Shown in pieces: positions 17,778 to 26,707 of a stretch of 64,000 bases of DNA. Under the pieces are notes generated by a model. That model did no database searches, was not told the DNA's origin, and saw nothing but the letters and a program-made list of their open reading frames with translations. Source of the DNA: Marinococcus halophilus. GTDB taxonomy: Bacteria > Bacillota > Bacilli > Bacillales > Marinococcaceae. Location: the NCBI RefSeq assembly GCF_002265875.1, contig NZ_NPFA01000001.1, positions 248,001 to 312,000 on the forward strand. Direction: 5' to 3'. A program made the position numbers and the translations under genes. Within the stretch, counting starts at the first letter, position 1; every line of letters starts with the position of its first letter.

Positions 17778-17853
17778 TTAATAGTCCAGTATAATTATTA
17801 ATAGTAATTACCTAGTCATTAATAATCACACAAATGTTAATAGTCATATGACT
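17778..17853. promoter_or_regulatory. Phased TTAATAGT repeats in the divergent EPS / two-component promoter
   Basis: Four copies of TTAATAGT or TTAATAAT start at 17778, 17798, 17819 and 17837, spaced 20, 21 and 18 bp apart, close to two helical turns. The last runs into a perfect 12-bp palindrome AGTCATATGACT (17842-17853). The array lies in the 217-bp region between the EPS operon and the histidine kinase gene. Phased short repeats suit dimers of a NarL-type regulator such as the one at 19148, but the binding protein is inferred from position. Confidence 0.5.
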
Positions 17854-17910
17854 TTTTCTGGGACGAAGGAACTTTACGAAGGATGACGGAGCGGAAGGGA
17901 GCGGGATTGC

Positions 17911-19080
17911 ATGAACCGCCGCCAGCGAATCTTCATGTATACGATCCAATTCATCGCCATCATCGCAGCCGGACTATTCGTGTACATGGAGTCGCCGGAC
18001 GAGCGTTGGCTTGCCGCAGCCCTGTGCTGGTTGTTTGGTATGATCCAGGTTATCCGGCTTGTGCTTCTCGCCGTGCCGCTCGCCCGTTTTTCCTCCGTGG
18101 CGGTGATCGGCCTCCAGTTTTTGACCGCCTGTGTGGTGCAGGTAATCGCTGGGGGCTTTGTACCCCAGACGCTTTTTTTCGTCCTGATCGCCGAGCTTGG
18201 CTACCGGGCGCCGCGCCGGTTCAGCTTCCCGTTTATGCTTTTGTCCTACGCGGCCTTTGTGGGTGCCACGGCTTACCATGAGGGCTTTCCAGGGCTTGCC
18301 GGTATCAGCTTTGTCCTGCCCCGCTTTATTGAATACATTCTATTCTGGGGCTTCAGCTACCTGGCCCAGCGCTCCACCCAGCAGCGAAACGAGCTGCAGC
18401 GGGCCTATGACCGCCTGCGCCTGTACCACCGGGAAATAGAGGATAAATCCATCATGCAGGAGCGGCTCAAGCTCTCCAGGGATATTCATGACAGCGCGGG
18501 GCATTACTTAACCACCTCCATGATGGCGCTGGAAACGGCTAAGCGGCTGCTTGAAAAGGGCGAAGTCGAAAAAGCCCGTACCCAGCTGCAGACGTCCAAG
18601 CATCAGGTGCAGGAGACGATGAAGGAAATACGGAAAACGGCACATTCCATGGCACACACCGACGGGTTTATTGACCTGGCAGCAGCGCTTGAAGGGCTTC
18701 TCGTCTCAACCCGTGACACCTCAGATGTACGGATCGAATGGCACTTTGACAAGCCGCTTCCCGTACTTCGGGCAGAGCAGGAAATGCTTTTGTACCGGAT
18801 GCTTCAGGAGGGGCTCACTAACGGTCTCCGTCACGGGGGATGCACGTATTTTTCCTACACCTTGTCCACCCAGGTGCCCGGCCAGCTTGTCGCCCGCCTC
18901 GAGGACAACGGGCGTACCGTTACGAAAAACATCAGCTTCGGCTTTGGCCTCCGCGGGCTTTCCGCCCGGGCGGAAGAGCTCGGCGGCCTGCTTCGCTTTG
19001 AAGCTCTTCCGGGAGGAAAAAACGGCATGGCGCTCGAGCTCCGCCTGCCGGTCAGGGACCCCAGCCCATACGCCCCTTAA
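17911..19080 (+). CDS. Sensor histidine kinase, NarL/DesK-type (HisKA_3)
   Basis: This 389-residue membrane sensor has about five or six hydrophobic segments in residues 9-150 and no large extracellular loop, so it probably senses a membrane or envelope state. A coiled stretch (155-185) leads to the HisKA_3 box SRDIHDSAGHYL with phospho-acceptor H193. The ATPase domain follows, with N-box EGLTNGLRHG (N304), EDNG (332-334) and GFGLRGL (344-350). Its partner response regulator starts 67 bp downstream. It is read away from the EPS operon across a shared 217-bp promoter region. The signal cannot be deduced. Confidence 0.9.
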   Translation: MNRRQRIFMYTIQFIAIIAAGLFVYMESPDERWLAAALCWLFGMIQVIRLVLLAVPLARFSSVAVIGLQFLTACVVQVIAGGFVPQTLFFVLIAELGYRAPRRFSFPFMLLSYAAFVGATAYHEGFPGLAGISFVLPRFIEYILFWGFSYLAQRSTQQRNELQRAYDRLRLYHREIEDKSIMQERLKLSRDIHDSAGHYLTTSMMALETAKRLLEKGEVEKARTQLQTSKHQVQETMKEIRKTAHSMAHTDGFIDLAAALEGLLVSTRDTSDVRIEWHFDKPLPVLRAEQEMLLYRMLQEGLTNGLRHGGCTYFSYTLSTQVPGQLVARLEDNGRTVTKNISFGFGLRGLSARAEELGGLLRFEALPGGKNGMALELRLPVRDPSPYAP

Positions 19081-19147
19081 AGAGAGAGGTGATTTTTTAA
19101 ACACTCAGCACCGGCAACAGGAAAAGCTTGAAAAGGAGGATTCATAG

Positions 19148-19819
19148 ATGGAAACCGTTCGGATAGGGATTGTGGATGATCATGCCATTGTCCGGGACGG
19201 ACTGGCCATGATTATGGAACTGGAAGAGGACCTGGAAGTGGCGGGGATTGCGAGAAACGGCGCCGAGGCAGAAATAATGCTCACCAACGAGCAGCCGGAC
19301 GTGGTCATGCTTGATGTATATCTTGAAGGCAATAACGGCATCGAATGGCTGCCCGATTTTCAGCTGACATCCCCCAAAACAAAGTTCATCATGCTGAGCT
19401 CTTATGTGGACGCGGAAAATGTCATTCAGGCACTGACTAACGGCGCGAAGGGATTTCTTTTGAAGGATTGGGAAAGTGAGGAGCTCGTGCGATGTGTGCG
19501 CCAGGTCGCCCGCGGGCAGATGGTGCTTCCGACCTCCGTGTCGGAAACGCTGAGCGACCAGCTCGCTGCGAGGGACCGCAAGGACGGAGCGCCGCATTTT
19601 CAGGAAACGGAAGACACGGCTACGCTGTCTCTGCAGGACCGCCGGATCGTGGATCTGCTTCTTGCCGGCTACTCCAATCAGGAAATCGCGGACACACTGT
19701 TTTTAACGCTCGGCACGGTGAAAAACTACCTGACTGCCATCTACCGGAAAATCGGCGTCCGCAACCGCCGCGAAGCGATGGCCTACTTCCAGCAGCGACA
19801 TAAAGAAACCGGCTCCTGA
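19148..19819 (+). CDS. Response regulator, NarL/LuxR family
   Basis: This 223-residue regulator has a receiver domain with acidic pair D10/D11, phospho-acceptor D56 (VVMLDVYLE), S84/S85 and K106. A linker leads to a LuxR-type helix-turn-helix at about 160-215 (SLQDRRIVDLLLAGYSNQEIADTL, then GTVKNYLTAIYRKIGV). GGAGGA stands just before ATG 19148. With the upstream kinase it forms a two-component system. The phased repeats at 17778-17853 and the divergent EPS operon make EPS control likely, by position only. Confidence 0.93.
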   Translation: METVRIGIVDDHAIVRDGLAMIMELEEDLEVAGIARNGAEAEIMLTNEQPDVVMLDVYLEGNNGIEWLPDFQLTSPKTKFIMLSSYVDAENVIQALTNGAKGFLLKDWESEELVRCVRQVARGQMVLPTSVSETLSDQLAARDRKDGAPHFQETEDTATLSLQDRRIVDLLLAGYSNQEIADTLFLTLGTVKNYLTAIYRKIGVRNRREAMAYFQQRHKETGS

Positions 19820-19843
19820 AGGCCAGGAGCCGGTTCGTTTTAT
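19807..19843. terminator. Bidirectional terminator
   Basis: AACCGGCTCCT (19807-19817) pairs perfectly with AGGAGCCGGTT (19825-19835) around a 7-nt loop, followed by CGTTTTATTT. It overlaps the response-regulator stop codon and serves the convergent CpsD gene too. Confidence 0.88.
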
Positions 19844-20539
19844 TTATCCACCGTAATAGTAGTAGTAGCTTTGATCCATACCTTTTTTCTGGTTCAGGAT
19901 GCAGCCGAGGATTGGCACACCGCTTACTTCCAGCAGGTCTTTGGCCTTCCGGGCAGCATCGTTTTCAGTTTCTCCAGCCTTTACGACGAGAATGCTTCCA
20001 TCGCAATGGCGGGAAATGACCTGGACGTCCGTCACGGCAAGCACCGGCGGCGCATCAAACAAAATCACGTCATACTGCTCGCGGGCAAGCTCCACCAGAT
20101 GTGCCATCGAACGGCTTCCGAGTATCTCGGACGGATTCGGCGGAATCGGGCCGCTCGGCAGAATATCGAGATTCGGCACTTCGGTTTCCTGCACGTATGC
20201 TGCATATTCACCGTGATTTGTGAGGGCGTTAATCAGCCCATGGGTATTCATGCGGCGAAACGTGTAGTGCACGGTCGGCTTACGCAGGTCAGCGTCTACG
20301 AGAAGCACCTTTTTTTCCTGCTGGGCCATCGTTACTGCCAGATTCGCCACCGTGGTGGACTTCCCTTCCCCGGGACCTGCTGATGTAACCACCATCGTCT
20401 GCATCTCTTTATCCACTGATGAATATTGAATATTAGTACGAATCGTACGATACTGCTCGGAAACCGGGGATTTACTGTTCAGCCAGGTAATGAGCTTCCT
20501 CTGATTCGTGTTCATCTCTTGCTTCTTTTTTCGTGCCAA
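19844..20539 (-). CDS. CpsD/CapB-type bacterial tyrosine kinase
   Basis: This 231-residue cytoplasmic BY-kinase autophosphorylates on C-terminal tyrosines and, with a CpsC-type membrane partner, controls polymer export and length. It has Walker A SAGPGEGKST (53-62), Walker A' VLLVDADLRKP (78-88) and Walker B VILFDAPP (158-165). It ends in a five-tyrosine cluster before the final GG. EQYRTIRTNIQYS near the start is the family's oligomer interface. The start is TTG at 20539, about nine bases after AAAGGAG. It is not adjacent to the CpsC gene at 2475. The only PHP phosphatase with an intact site is at 46761. A promoter-like extended -10 lies at 20612-20620. Confidence 0.93.
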   Translation of the reverse strand: MARKKKQEMNTNQRKLITWLNSKSPVSEQYRTIRTNIQYSSVDKEMQTMVVTSAGPGEGKSTTVANLAVTMAQQEKKVLLVDADLRKPTVHYTFRRMNTHGLINALTNHGEYAAYVQETEVPNLDILPSGPIPPNPSEILGSRSMAHLVELAREQYDVILFDAPPVLAVTDVQVISRHCDGSILVVKAGETENDAARKAKDLLEVSGVPILGCILNQKKGMDQSYYYYYGG

Positions 20540-20611
20540 ACGCGCACACTCCTTTTGATTTCTTTCCTGCTACTCCTTGTATCGGCTGGGTGCTTAGTGG
20601 ATTATAGGCGT

Positions 20612-20620
20612 AGTATAGCA
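20612..20620 (-). promoter_or_regulatory. Candidate extended -10 promoter for the tyrosine kinase gene
   Basis: TGCTATACT on the minus strand matches an extended -10 (TGnTATAAT-like) about 75 bp before the TTG start. No good -35 is visible. Confidence 0.4.
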
Positions 20621-20665
20621 TATCCGCCCAGATCCCGGTTCGTTTTTTCAGGATAAAGGACCTTT

Positions 20666-21442
20666 TTATGACCCGTTTTCTGTCCACTGCTGCCAGATGC
20701 CGTCTGTCCAGGCCGTGTGTCCCTGCTCGGTCGGTACCGGTGTATCTTCACCGACATAATCGATTAATGCTTCGTCGTCCACTGCCGGCCAGGCGCTCCA
20801 GTGATTCAAATAAGTGACGCCGGCCTCGTCTGCGTAGCCTTCGACGGCATCAAGCTGTTCTAAGTAATACTGCGCTTCGTACCACGGCTGCGGGGCGCTG
20901 ATATAATAAGCGCTATCGTTTTCCTGCACCGCTTCTGTTACTTCCCGGATAGCATAAATTGTGTCATCGCTGCTAACCGTTCCGTTATCGCTGACCGCAA
21001 ACGGCACGAAGATAAACAGATCTGCCTCAGCCCCGGCCATTTCCTCCACGCCGCCGTTATTTAGCACCTCAAGCGACGTGCTGTCTTCATATGTAATCGT
21101 TTCTACTTCTGTACTGACTCCGTTCCAGTTCTCCTCGATCCGATCAGCCAGCTGCTGCGGAAAGCTGTTGTCACCTTCCGACGTTATCGCACCGGGCCCG
21201 GCCACGACAAGCCGCAACGGACCGCCGGACTGCTCAGCTTCTTCCAGTTGGCTCTGCAGGCCGCCGTTCAACCCTTCGGCATTAATCCCGCTTCCGGACC
21301 CGCCTTCCGAAGAGGCATTGCCGCCGCTGCTTTCATCAGCTCCACCAGTGTTATCGATGCGGTCCTGGTAATACAGCCATCCTGCGATCAGCACCACAGC
21401 CGTAATCAGGACGAGGATAAATAACCCAATTGATCGCTTCAT
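20666..21442 (-). CDS. Membrane-anchored SGNH/GDSL-hydrolase-like protein lacking the nucleophile motif
   Basis: This 258-residue protein has an N-terminal membrane anchor (about 5-26), a Gly/Ser/acidic linker (30-60) and an extracellular domain. The domain resembles the SGNH family in Bacillus polysaccharide loci: LRLVVAGPGAITSEG at the usual first block, DLFIFVPFAVSDNG, SAPQPWYEAQYY and TYLNHWSAWPAVDD. Active members carry Ser in the first block (GDS or GSS); here it is GPG, and the terminal D-x-x-H block appears as TPVPTEQGH. It may bind acylated polysaccharide rather than hydrolyse it. It precedes the tyrosine kinase and follows an O-acyltransferase gene on the same strand. Confidence 0.6.
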   Translation of the reverse strand: MKRSIGLFILVLITAVVLIAGWLYYQDRIDNTGGADESSGGNASSEGGSGSGINAEGLNGGLQSQLEEAEQSGGPLRLVVAGPGAITSEGDNSFPQQLADRIEENWNGVSTEVETITYEDSTSLEVLNNGGVEEMAGAEADLFIFVPFAVSDNGTVSSDDTIYAIREVTEAVQENDSAYYISAPQPWYEAQYYLEQLDAVEGYADEAGVTYLNHWSAWPAVDDEALIDYVGEDTPVPTEQGHTAWTDGIWQQWTENGS

Positions 21443-21627
21443 GAGATCTCCCCTCGTTCATTATTCCATTCTTAAGTATTACGAAAATCTTCCAGGTTGT
21501 AAAGAAGGAATCCAAAAAATTCAATTTATTTCTACTGCTTTTTAATCAGAAAATCTTTAATATTGTTTAATCATGAAAAAACAGACTTTGTATTAAAGTT
21601 TTTTCTTCTATTCTATCTTTGAATATC

Positions 21628-23640
21628 TCACGATTCTAAAATCGGCATTAATTTTTTGCGCACAAAAGGTCCAAGTGTCCGAGAATAAGTAGCTGTTAGA
21701 TGATGAGCGTCACGGTAAATGAGAACATTTCCTTCTACTGGAGCACATTGACCGTCATCACAAATATAATCGTTAAAATCTGTGAATGTGACATTTTCAG
21801 GCATCTCTTTTTCCATGTCTTCCCACGGGGCCTGTTCTCCCAGTAATTCTTCCTTGGTGCCTCCACATTCGTCTAGGTTGTTTTTATTTTCCTCAACACA
21901 AGACGGAATATCTTTGCTGAACCACGGATTGTCCCGAAGAGCCACAACCTCCACTTCTGCTTCCTCCAGCCTCTCCCACTGAGCTACGAAACCTTTAGGG
22001 ATATCTTTACTTTGCTCAATATCGCTTGTGTTTGCCGTTGTAAATACTACATCCGGTTTTTCCTCAACCAACTCTTCGACTAAATTCTGATTCCAGGTTT
22101 CACAGGAATCGTACTCTCCCCCGTCTGCGTTAAAACGACAAGAGCTTTTTGTGTAACTCTCAATTTTGATACTTTCATTTTCAGCAACCTGTTCGAGTGC
22201 CGGAAGCCAATGTGCAGAATGAGAGCCACCCACCAGTGCCACCGTGTATTTTGACTCATCCGTCTGCCCATAATCACATTGAATTACTTCTGCATTCTGT
22301 TGTGATTGATGACAGTCATCATCATATACTTTGGGAAGATCCTCTCTGGCTTGTACTGGGTTCGGCAGCACTTCAAGATCCTGATTATACTCCATGTTTT
22401 CATTTTCAGGTGCCAAAGCTAAAGCTCCCGGGTAATTTTCATCTTCCACGGCATTTGCGAGCTCCTCGTTCGATTGGTCTACATCGTAAGCCCACCATGA
22501 CGCAACAATAAGTGTTGGAAGCATACAAATTACTACTGTACCCCAGGAAAGCCAGTGTTTTGCAGGCAGTTTCATTGTACGGATGGGCTTTTCGATAAGT
22601 ACAGTACTTACATATGAAATTAAAGCCGCACCTACCATCAACAGCAGGCCATCAAAAAATGGTACTTGTTTTGTATCAGTAAGAATATAATAAAATATTA
22701 ACAGTGGCCAGTGCCATAAATAAAAAGCATAGGAAATGCTCCCGAATTTGGTTAACGGCCCCCAACTCAGCAACCGATGGACTCCTAACGCCCCTCCTTG
22801 ATTACCAGTAGCTACTATAAGAATACCTCCAACAACCGGCCAGAGTGCCGCATAACCCGGAAATTCTGTTGATACTTCAAGGGCTGCTCCTGTTACAATA
22901 ATAGCGAATAGACCCGCCCAACCCAAAAACGCACTCAGTAATTTATTTAATATTATTTTTGATATCATTATAGCTAAAAGACCGCCGAGACTGAATTCCC
23001 ATACGCGCGCTAATGTATCAAAATAGGCCCACGGCTGGTCTACCGCTGTACGATAAATGGAATACGAAAAGGAAACAGCAAATAATCCTGTTAATACTCC
23101 AGTCAATGCTACACGTGTTGAAATTTTGAAAATATATTTTGCTGCTAAGTAGGCTATAAACAGAACCAGTGGCCATAGCAAATAAAATTGTCCTTGTATC
23201 GACATTGCCCAAAAGTGTTGAAACGGACTGGCTTCATTGTTTTGTGCTAAGTAATCAACTGAATTAATAGCAAGCTGCCAATTTTGATAATAAAATGCTG
23301 AAGCAAATACCTCCTGGATTGTTTGGCTCCAACGAACTTGAGGGAGCCATAGGATCGATGCCAAAGATGTCACCAGCAAAACAAGAAATGCCATAGGAAA
23401 CAGTCGTTTCATTAAACGTAAAATAAACGAAAAAAAATCAATCGAACCATTTTTTTCTAAGCGATTGACTAGGGAAGTAGTAATTAAAAAACCCGAAACG
23501 ACAAAAAATACATCCACTCCGCCAGAAACCTGTCCTACCCATATATGATATATTGCTACCAAAAGGGCTGCTACTGCACGCAACCCTTCAATCTCTGGAC
23601 GGAACCTTCTTTGAGTGAGATTATTTTGCTCACTTTCCAT
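21628..23640 (-). CDS. OafA-type polysaccharide O-acyltransferase with C-terminal SGNH domain
   Basis: This protein of about 670 residues has an N-terminal integral acyltransferase-3 domain (RPEIEGLRAVAALLVAIYHIW, GVDVFFVVSGFLI) with about ten membrane segments up to residue 375. An extracellular SGNH domain follows (VALVGGSHSAHWLPAL with the Ser/His block, ending DAHHLTATYSRTL). Such proteins move acyl groups across the membrane and O-acetylate surface glycans. ATG 23640 is chosen because AAGGTG lies just upstream; a GTG at 23649 overlaps that site. It probably modifies one of the two polysaccharides encoded here. Confidence 0.9.
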   Translation of the reverse strand: MESEQNNLTQRRFRPEIEGLRAVAALLVAIYHIWVGQVSGGVDVFFVVSGFLITTSLVNRLEKNGSIDFFSFILRLMKRLFPMAFLVLLVTSLASILWLPQVRWSQTIQEVFASAFYYQNWQLAINSVDYLAQNNEASPFQHFWAMSIQGQFYLLWPLVLFIAYLAAKYIFKISTRVALTGVLTGLFAVSFSYSIYRTAVDQPWAYFDTLARVWEFSLGGLLAIMISKIILNKLLSAFLGWAGLFAIIVTGAALEVSTEFPGYAALWPVVGGILIVATGNQGGALGVHRLLSWGPLTKFGSISYAFYLWHWPLLIFYYILTDTKQVPFFDGLLLMVGAALISYVSTVLIEKPIRTMKLPAKHWLSWGTVVICMLPTLIVASWWAYDVDQSNEELANAVEDENYPGALALAPENENMEYNQDLEVLPNPVQAREDLPKVYDDDCHQSQQNAEVIQCDYGQTDESKYTVALVGGSHSAHWLPALEQVAENESIKIESYTKSSCRFNADGGEYDSCETWNQNLVEELVEEKPDVVFTTANTSDIEQSKDIPKGFVAQWERLEEAEVEVVALRDNPWFSKDIPSCVEENKNNLDECGGTKEELLGEQAPWEDMEKEMPENVTFTDFNDYICDDGQCAPVEGNVLIYRDAHHLTATYSRTLGPFVRKKLMPILES

Positions 23641-23858
23641 GTAATTCACCTTACTTTTCCCGATAGTAATATATAATTATTATAAGTTGATTCCGCTTGT
23701 ATGTAGTCGAAAAATCGATCCGGCCTTCAGCAGTTTGGTAACATTAATGTGCATGCTAGTTAAAACCAGCATTTCAGGCACAATCTTTGGTTGTCGGGAG
23801 GATTCTTTCAGCTCGAAGCATACCGGTATTTTTTTAAAGAGGCCTGCACTTGTTTCAT

Positions 23859-24689
23859 TTAAAATTTAGAATACCTCGGATCGATATGTTCTTTCAGCTT
23901 CATCATTGTCGGTTTTAAAAAAGAAGGCATCCCAAGCATCACTGCAGACACGGTTAAAGAAACCAGTTTTGTTCGCCCTGTGCTTCCAATAAGCTTCGTG
24001 CCTCTCCATCTTGTTTTAGCATCAAGCCACCGGTGTCGTATATTTCTTTTTTTTACATGATGCGCTTCCATACGGTAGTACAGCAGCGTTTCCGGAATAT
24101 TGTGAAAGCCGCTGCCGTTACCCATAAGCCGGAACCATAAATCATAGTCCTGGGCCACAGGATACGTTTCATTATAGCCGCCTACTGTCTCTAAAGCGCT
24201 GCGCCTGATCATCGCCGAAGGATGAATAACCGGGCTTGCCAGCGGAAGCGTCTTTTTAACATCTTTATGATAAACAGGCACCTTCCGTATATCTATTGGT
24301 TCGCTGTCTTTATTAATATTCATGGCATACGACCCTACTACATCAAGGCCCTTGTGCTTCTCGAGAAGCTGCACCTGTTTTTCCAGACGTTCTTCATGCA
24401 TCACATCGTCTGCATCCATTCGCGCCACATATTTTGTTTCTGCCATTTTCCACAGCTCGTTCAGTGTAGGAGTCAGCCCCCGGTTTTGTTTATGTATGTC
24501 AATTAACTGAAATCGTTCATCGTTTTTGATGAATTCTTTTACTTTCTCCGCAGTACTATCGGTCGAAGCATCATCAATCATATAAACTGTAAAATCCGAA
24601 TAACTCTGAGCAGCGATACTTTGCAGGCATTCATCAATGTACCCTTCGGCATTATGAGTAGACATGATAATCGTTACTAAAGGATTCAT
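23859..24689 (-). CDS. Glycosyltransferase family 2
   Basis: This 276-residue GT-A enzyme starts PLVTIIMSTHNAEGYIDECL. It contains VYMIDDASTDST, ARMDADDVMHEERLEKQ with the metal-binding DADD, SAMIRRSALETVGGY and QDYDLWFRL. These are standard GT2 signatures and the fold is confident, but the sugar is not assignable. It stands apart, 209 bp from the acyltransferase gene and 128 bp from the SLC13 gene. Confidence 0.9.
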   Translation of the reverse strand: MNPLVTIIMSTHNAEGYIDECLQSIAAQSYSDFTVYMIDDASTDSTAEKVKEFIKNDERFQLIDIHKQNRGLTPTLNELWKMAETKYVARMDADDVMHEERLEKQVQLLEKHKGLDVVGSYAMNINKDSEPIDIRKVPVYHKDVKKTLPLASPVIHPSAMIRRSALETVGGYNETYPVAQDYDLWFRLMGNGSGFHNIPETLLYYRMEAHHVKKRNIRHRWLDAKTRWRGTKLIGSTGRTKLVSLTVSAVMLGMPSFLKPTMMKLKEHIDPRYSKF

Positions 24690-24774
24690 CTTTTATGCTC
24701 CTAACTATATGTTTTCATTTATATATGCCTGTCGATCCATAATACAGCCTTTTTCAGTGTATCATAACCGCCTG

Positions 24775-24806
24775 GCGGTTTGGAGAGCCTATTCCAAACC
24801 GCTTTC
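24775..24806. terminator. Strong hairpin, possible terminator between GT2 and SLC13 genes
   Basis: GCGGTTTGG (24775-24783) pairs with CCAAACCGC (24794-24802) around a 10-nt loop. A short T run follows only on the plus strand, while both neighbours are read leftwards, so function is uncertain. Confidence 0.35.
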
Positions 24807-24817
24807 ATATACAGCAG

Positions 24818-26596
24818 TTAAAAATAAAGATACGAAACGACTCCGACCGTTACAAGCATTGAAATGACCGTAAGCGGCATGCCGACTTTCAAATAATCGG
24901 AAAACTTATAGCCTCCCGGTCCGTAGACAATTAAATTTGTCTGGTAGCCGATAGGAGTAATAAAGCTTGCTGAAGCCGCAATGGCAATGGTTACCGCAAA
25001 GGCCATCGGTTCCACATTTAAGCTGTCCGCGATACTTAAACCGATAGGGATCATCAGCACCGCGGCCGCACTGTTAGTAATCAGCTCGGTGAATATATTG
25101 GTTAACGCGTAAATAAGAAACAGTACAGCAACCATTCCAAGAGGCTCTCCAAAGGAAAGCAGTCCCCCGGCCATCCAGGCAGCAAGCCCTGTTTCCGTCA
25201 TTGCGTTCCCCACACCAAACGCACTCGCAATAAGCAGCAGCACCTGAAACTGGACATTCCGCTTCGCTTCTTCAGGCGTAATAATTCGCCCTATAAAAAA
25301 AATAAGTACTGCCAGCGCCATTGCCTGAAACATACTGAGCCATCCGATGGTTACTACTGCAATCATTACCATCAGTACAGCCAGAGAGAACCATCCTTTC
25401 GCAGGCGGTTCCTTGATCGTATCAGGAGTATTCAGTGCAGAAACGACATAAAAATCTGTAGAACTGCGATACTTCTGTAAAAAATCTGAACCCGCCAGCA
25501 GTAGAAGAGAATCCCCGGGCCGAAGACGAATATCGCCTATTTTACTCTGGATTCGTTCATTGTTTCTATGCACCGCCACCACCCCGGCATCATAAGTTGA
25601 GCGGAACTGAGCCTGTTTAATGGACTTAGACTGCAGGGAGGACTGGTGAGAAACTACTGCTTCCACTAGTTGGTTCGTATTGTCCCGGAGGTCATCAAGT
25701 GTCAGTTCTGTCCCAGTCTTTAACGTCAGACCCGGGGATCGCTGCAGGTCAGCCATTTTTTCCAGTACGCCGGTAAATATTAAACGGTCCCCTGCCTGTA
25801 CAATAGTATTTGAGCTTACAGGAGAGATACGTTCATCCTTGCGGATAATTTCAATCAAAAACATGCCCTGCAAATCACGCAGCCCCGCCTCCTGTACTGT
25901 TTTCCGTACATAAGGAAAGGCAGGCTCCACCTTCATTTCACATAAGTATTCCTTCGCTTCTTCTTCCATTTGCTTTTTTCCGTTTTCGTATGCAGGAAGC
26001 AGCCGGTAGCCAATTGTGAACAAGTACAACAGCCCTACTGCTGTTAAGGGCAGACCTACCGCTGCAAGCTGGAACATGCTGAACCCTGATTCACCGTAAT
26101 CGAGCAGCATCCCGTGGACCACCAGGTTGGTAGACGTTCCGATAAGCGTAATCGTGCCTCCCATAATCGTAGCGTAAGACAGAGGGATTAAAAATTTGGA
26201 GGGCGCATATCCCCGTTCCTCGCACCATTTTTTGATAACTGGAGTGAACGCCACCACAATTGGTGTGTTGTTTAAAAAAGCCGACATTCCTGCAATGGGA
26301 ATAAAGGTCCTCACCATAGAGGAAACAGGACCGTGGCTTTTCTGCAGCCATCTGGTCATGAACCTCTCGACAATTCCACTTTTCTGCACAGCCCCGGCGA
26401 CAATAAATAATAAAGCGATTGTCAGCATACCTTCGTTTGAAAACCCACTTAATGCCTGTTCTGTCGAGAGTATGCCTGTCAGCATCAGTACGACCAGCAC
26501 AGAAAAAACGACCATGTCCGGCCGGGCCAGTTCAAAAAAAAGAGCCAAAAGCATCCCAACAATTAATATCATGACAAAAACCATCTCGATGGTCAT
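24818..26596 (-). CDS. SLC13-family (DASS) transporter with two TrkA-C domains
   Basis: This 592-residue membrane protein has a first block of helices (MTIEMVFVMILIVGMLLALFF, ALLFIVAGAVQKSGI). About 170 cytoplasmic residues follow, containing two RCK/TrkA-C-like modules (around 215-300 and 305-385; QAGDRLIFTG, RPGDSLLLLAG). A second helical block ends ASASFITPIGYQTNLIVYGPGGY. SNTPIVVAF-type (NNTPIVVAF) and TNLVV motifs mark the two anion-binding hairpins. Such proteins import sulfate, phosphate or dicarboxylates with sodium. Proximity to CysQ makes sulfate plausible but not proven. It does not appear co-transcribed with CysQ because a terminator intervenes. Confidence 0.86.
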   Translation of the reverse strand: MTIEMVFVMILIVGMLLALFFELARPDMVVFSVLVVLMLTGILSTEQALSGFSNEGMLTIALLFIVAGAVQKSGIVERFMTRWLQKSHGPVSSMVRTFIPIAGMSAFLNNTPIVVAFTPVIKKWCEERGYAPSKFLIPLSYATIMGGTITLIGTSTNLVVHGMLLDYGESGFSMFQLAAVGLPLTAVGLLYLFTIGYRLLPAYENGKKQMEEEAKEYLCEMKVEPAFPYVRKTVQEAGLRDLQGMFLIEIIRKDERISPVSSNTIVQAGDRLIFTGVLEKMADLQRSPGLTLKTGTELTLDDLRDNTNQLVEAVVSHQSSLQSKSIKQAQFRSTYDAGVVAVHRNNERIQSKIGDIRLRPGDSLLLLAGSDFLQKYRSSTDFYVVSALNTPDTIKEPPAKGWFSLAVLMVMIAVVTIGWLSMFQAMALAVLIFFIGRIITPEEAKRNVQFQVLLLIASAFGVGNAMTETGLAAWMAGGLLSFGEPLGMVAVLFLIYALTNIFTELITNSAAAVLMIPIGLSIADSLNVEPMAFAVTIAIAASASFITPIGYQTNLIVYGPGGYKFSDYLKVGMPLTVISMLVTVGVVSYLYF

Positions 26597-26644
26597 TTAT
26601 GTATCCCCTCAATTTCCAAGTAACCTTATCTGATTAATTATACA

Positions 26645-26675
26645 ACAAAAGAGACTCTTTACACGAGTCTCCTTT
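26645..26675 (-). terminator. Terminator of the cysQ transcript
   Basis: GAGACTC (26651-26657) pairs with GAGTCTC (26665-26671). On the minus strand the stem is followed by TTTTGTTG, and it lies just past the cysQ stop. Confidence 0.75.
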
Positions 26676-26707
26676 GGTTAGTTTGTATTTTAAAAATAAA
26701 GTTATGA

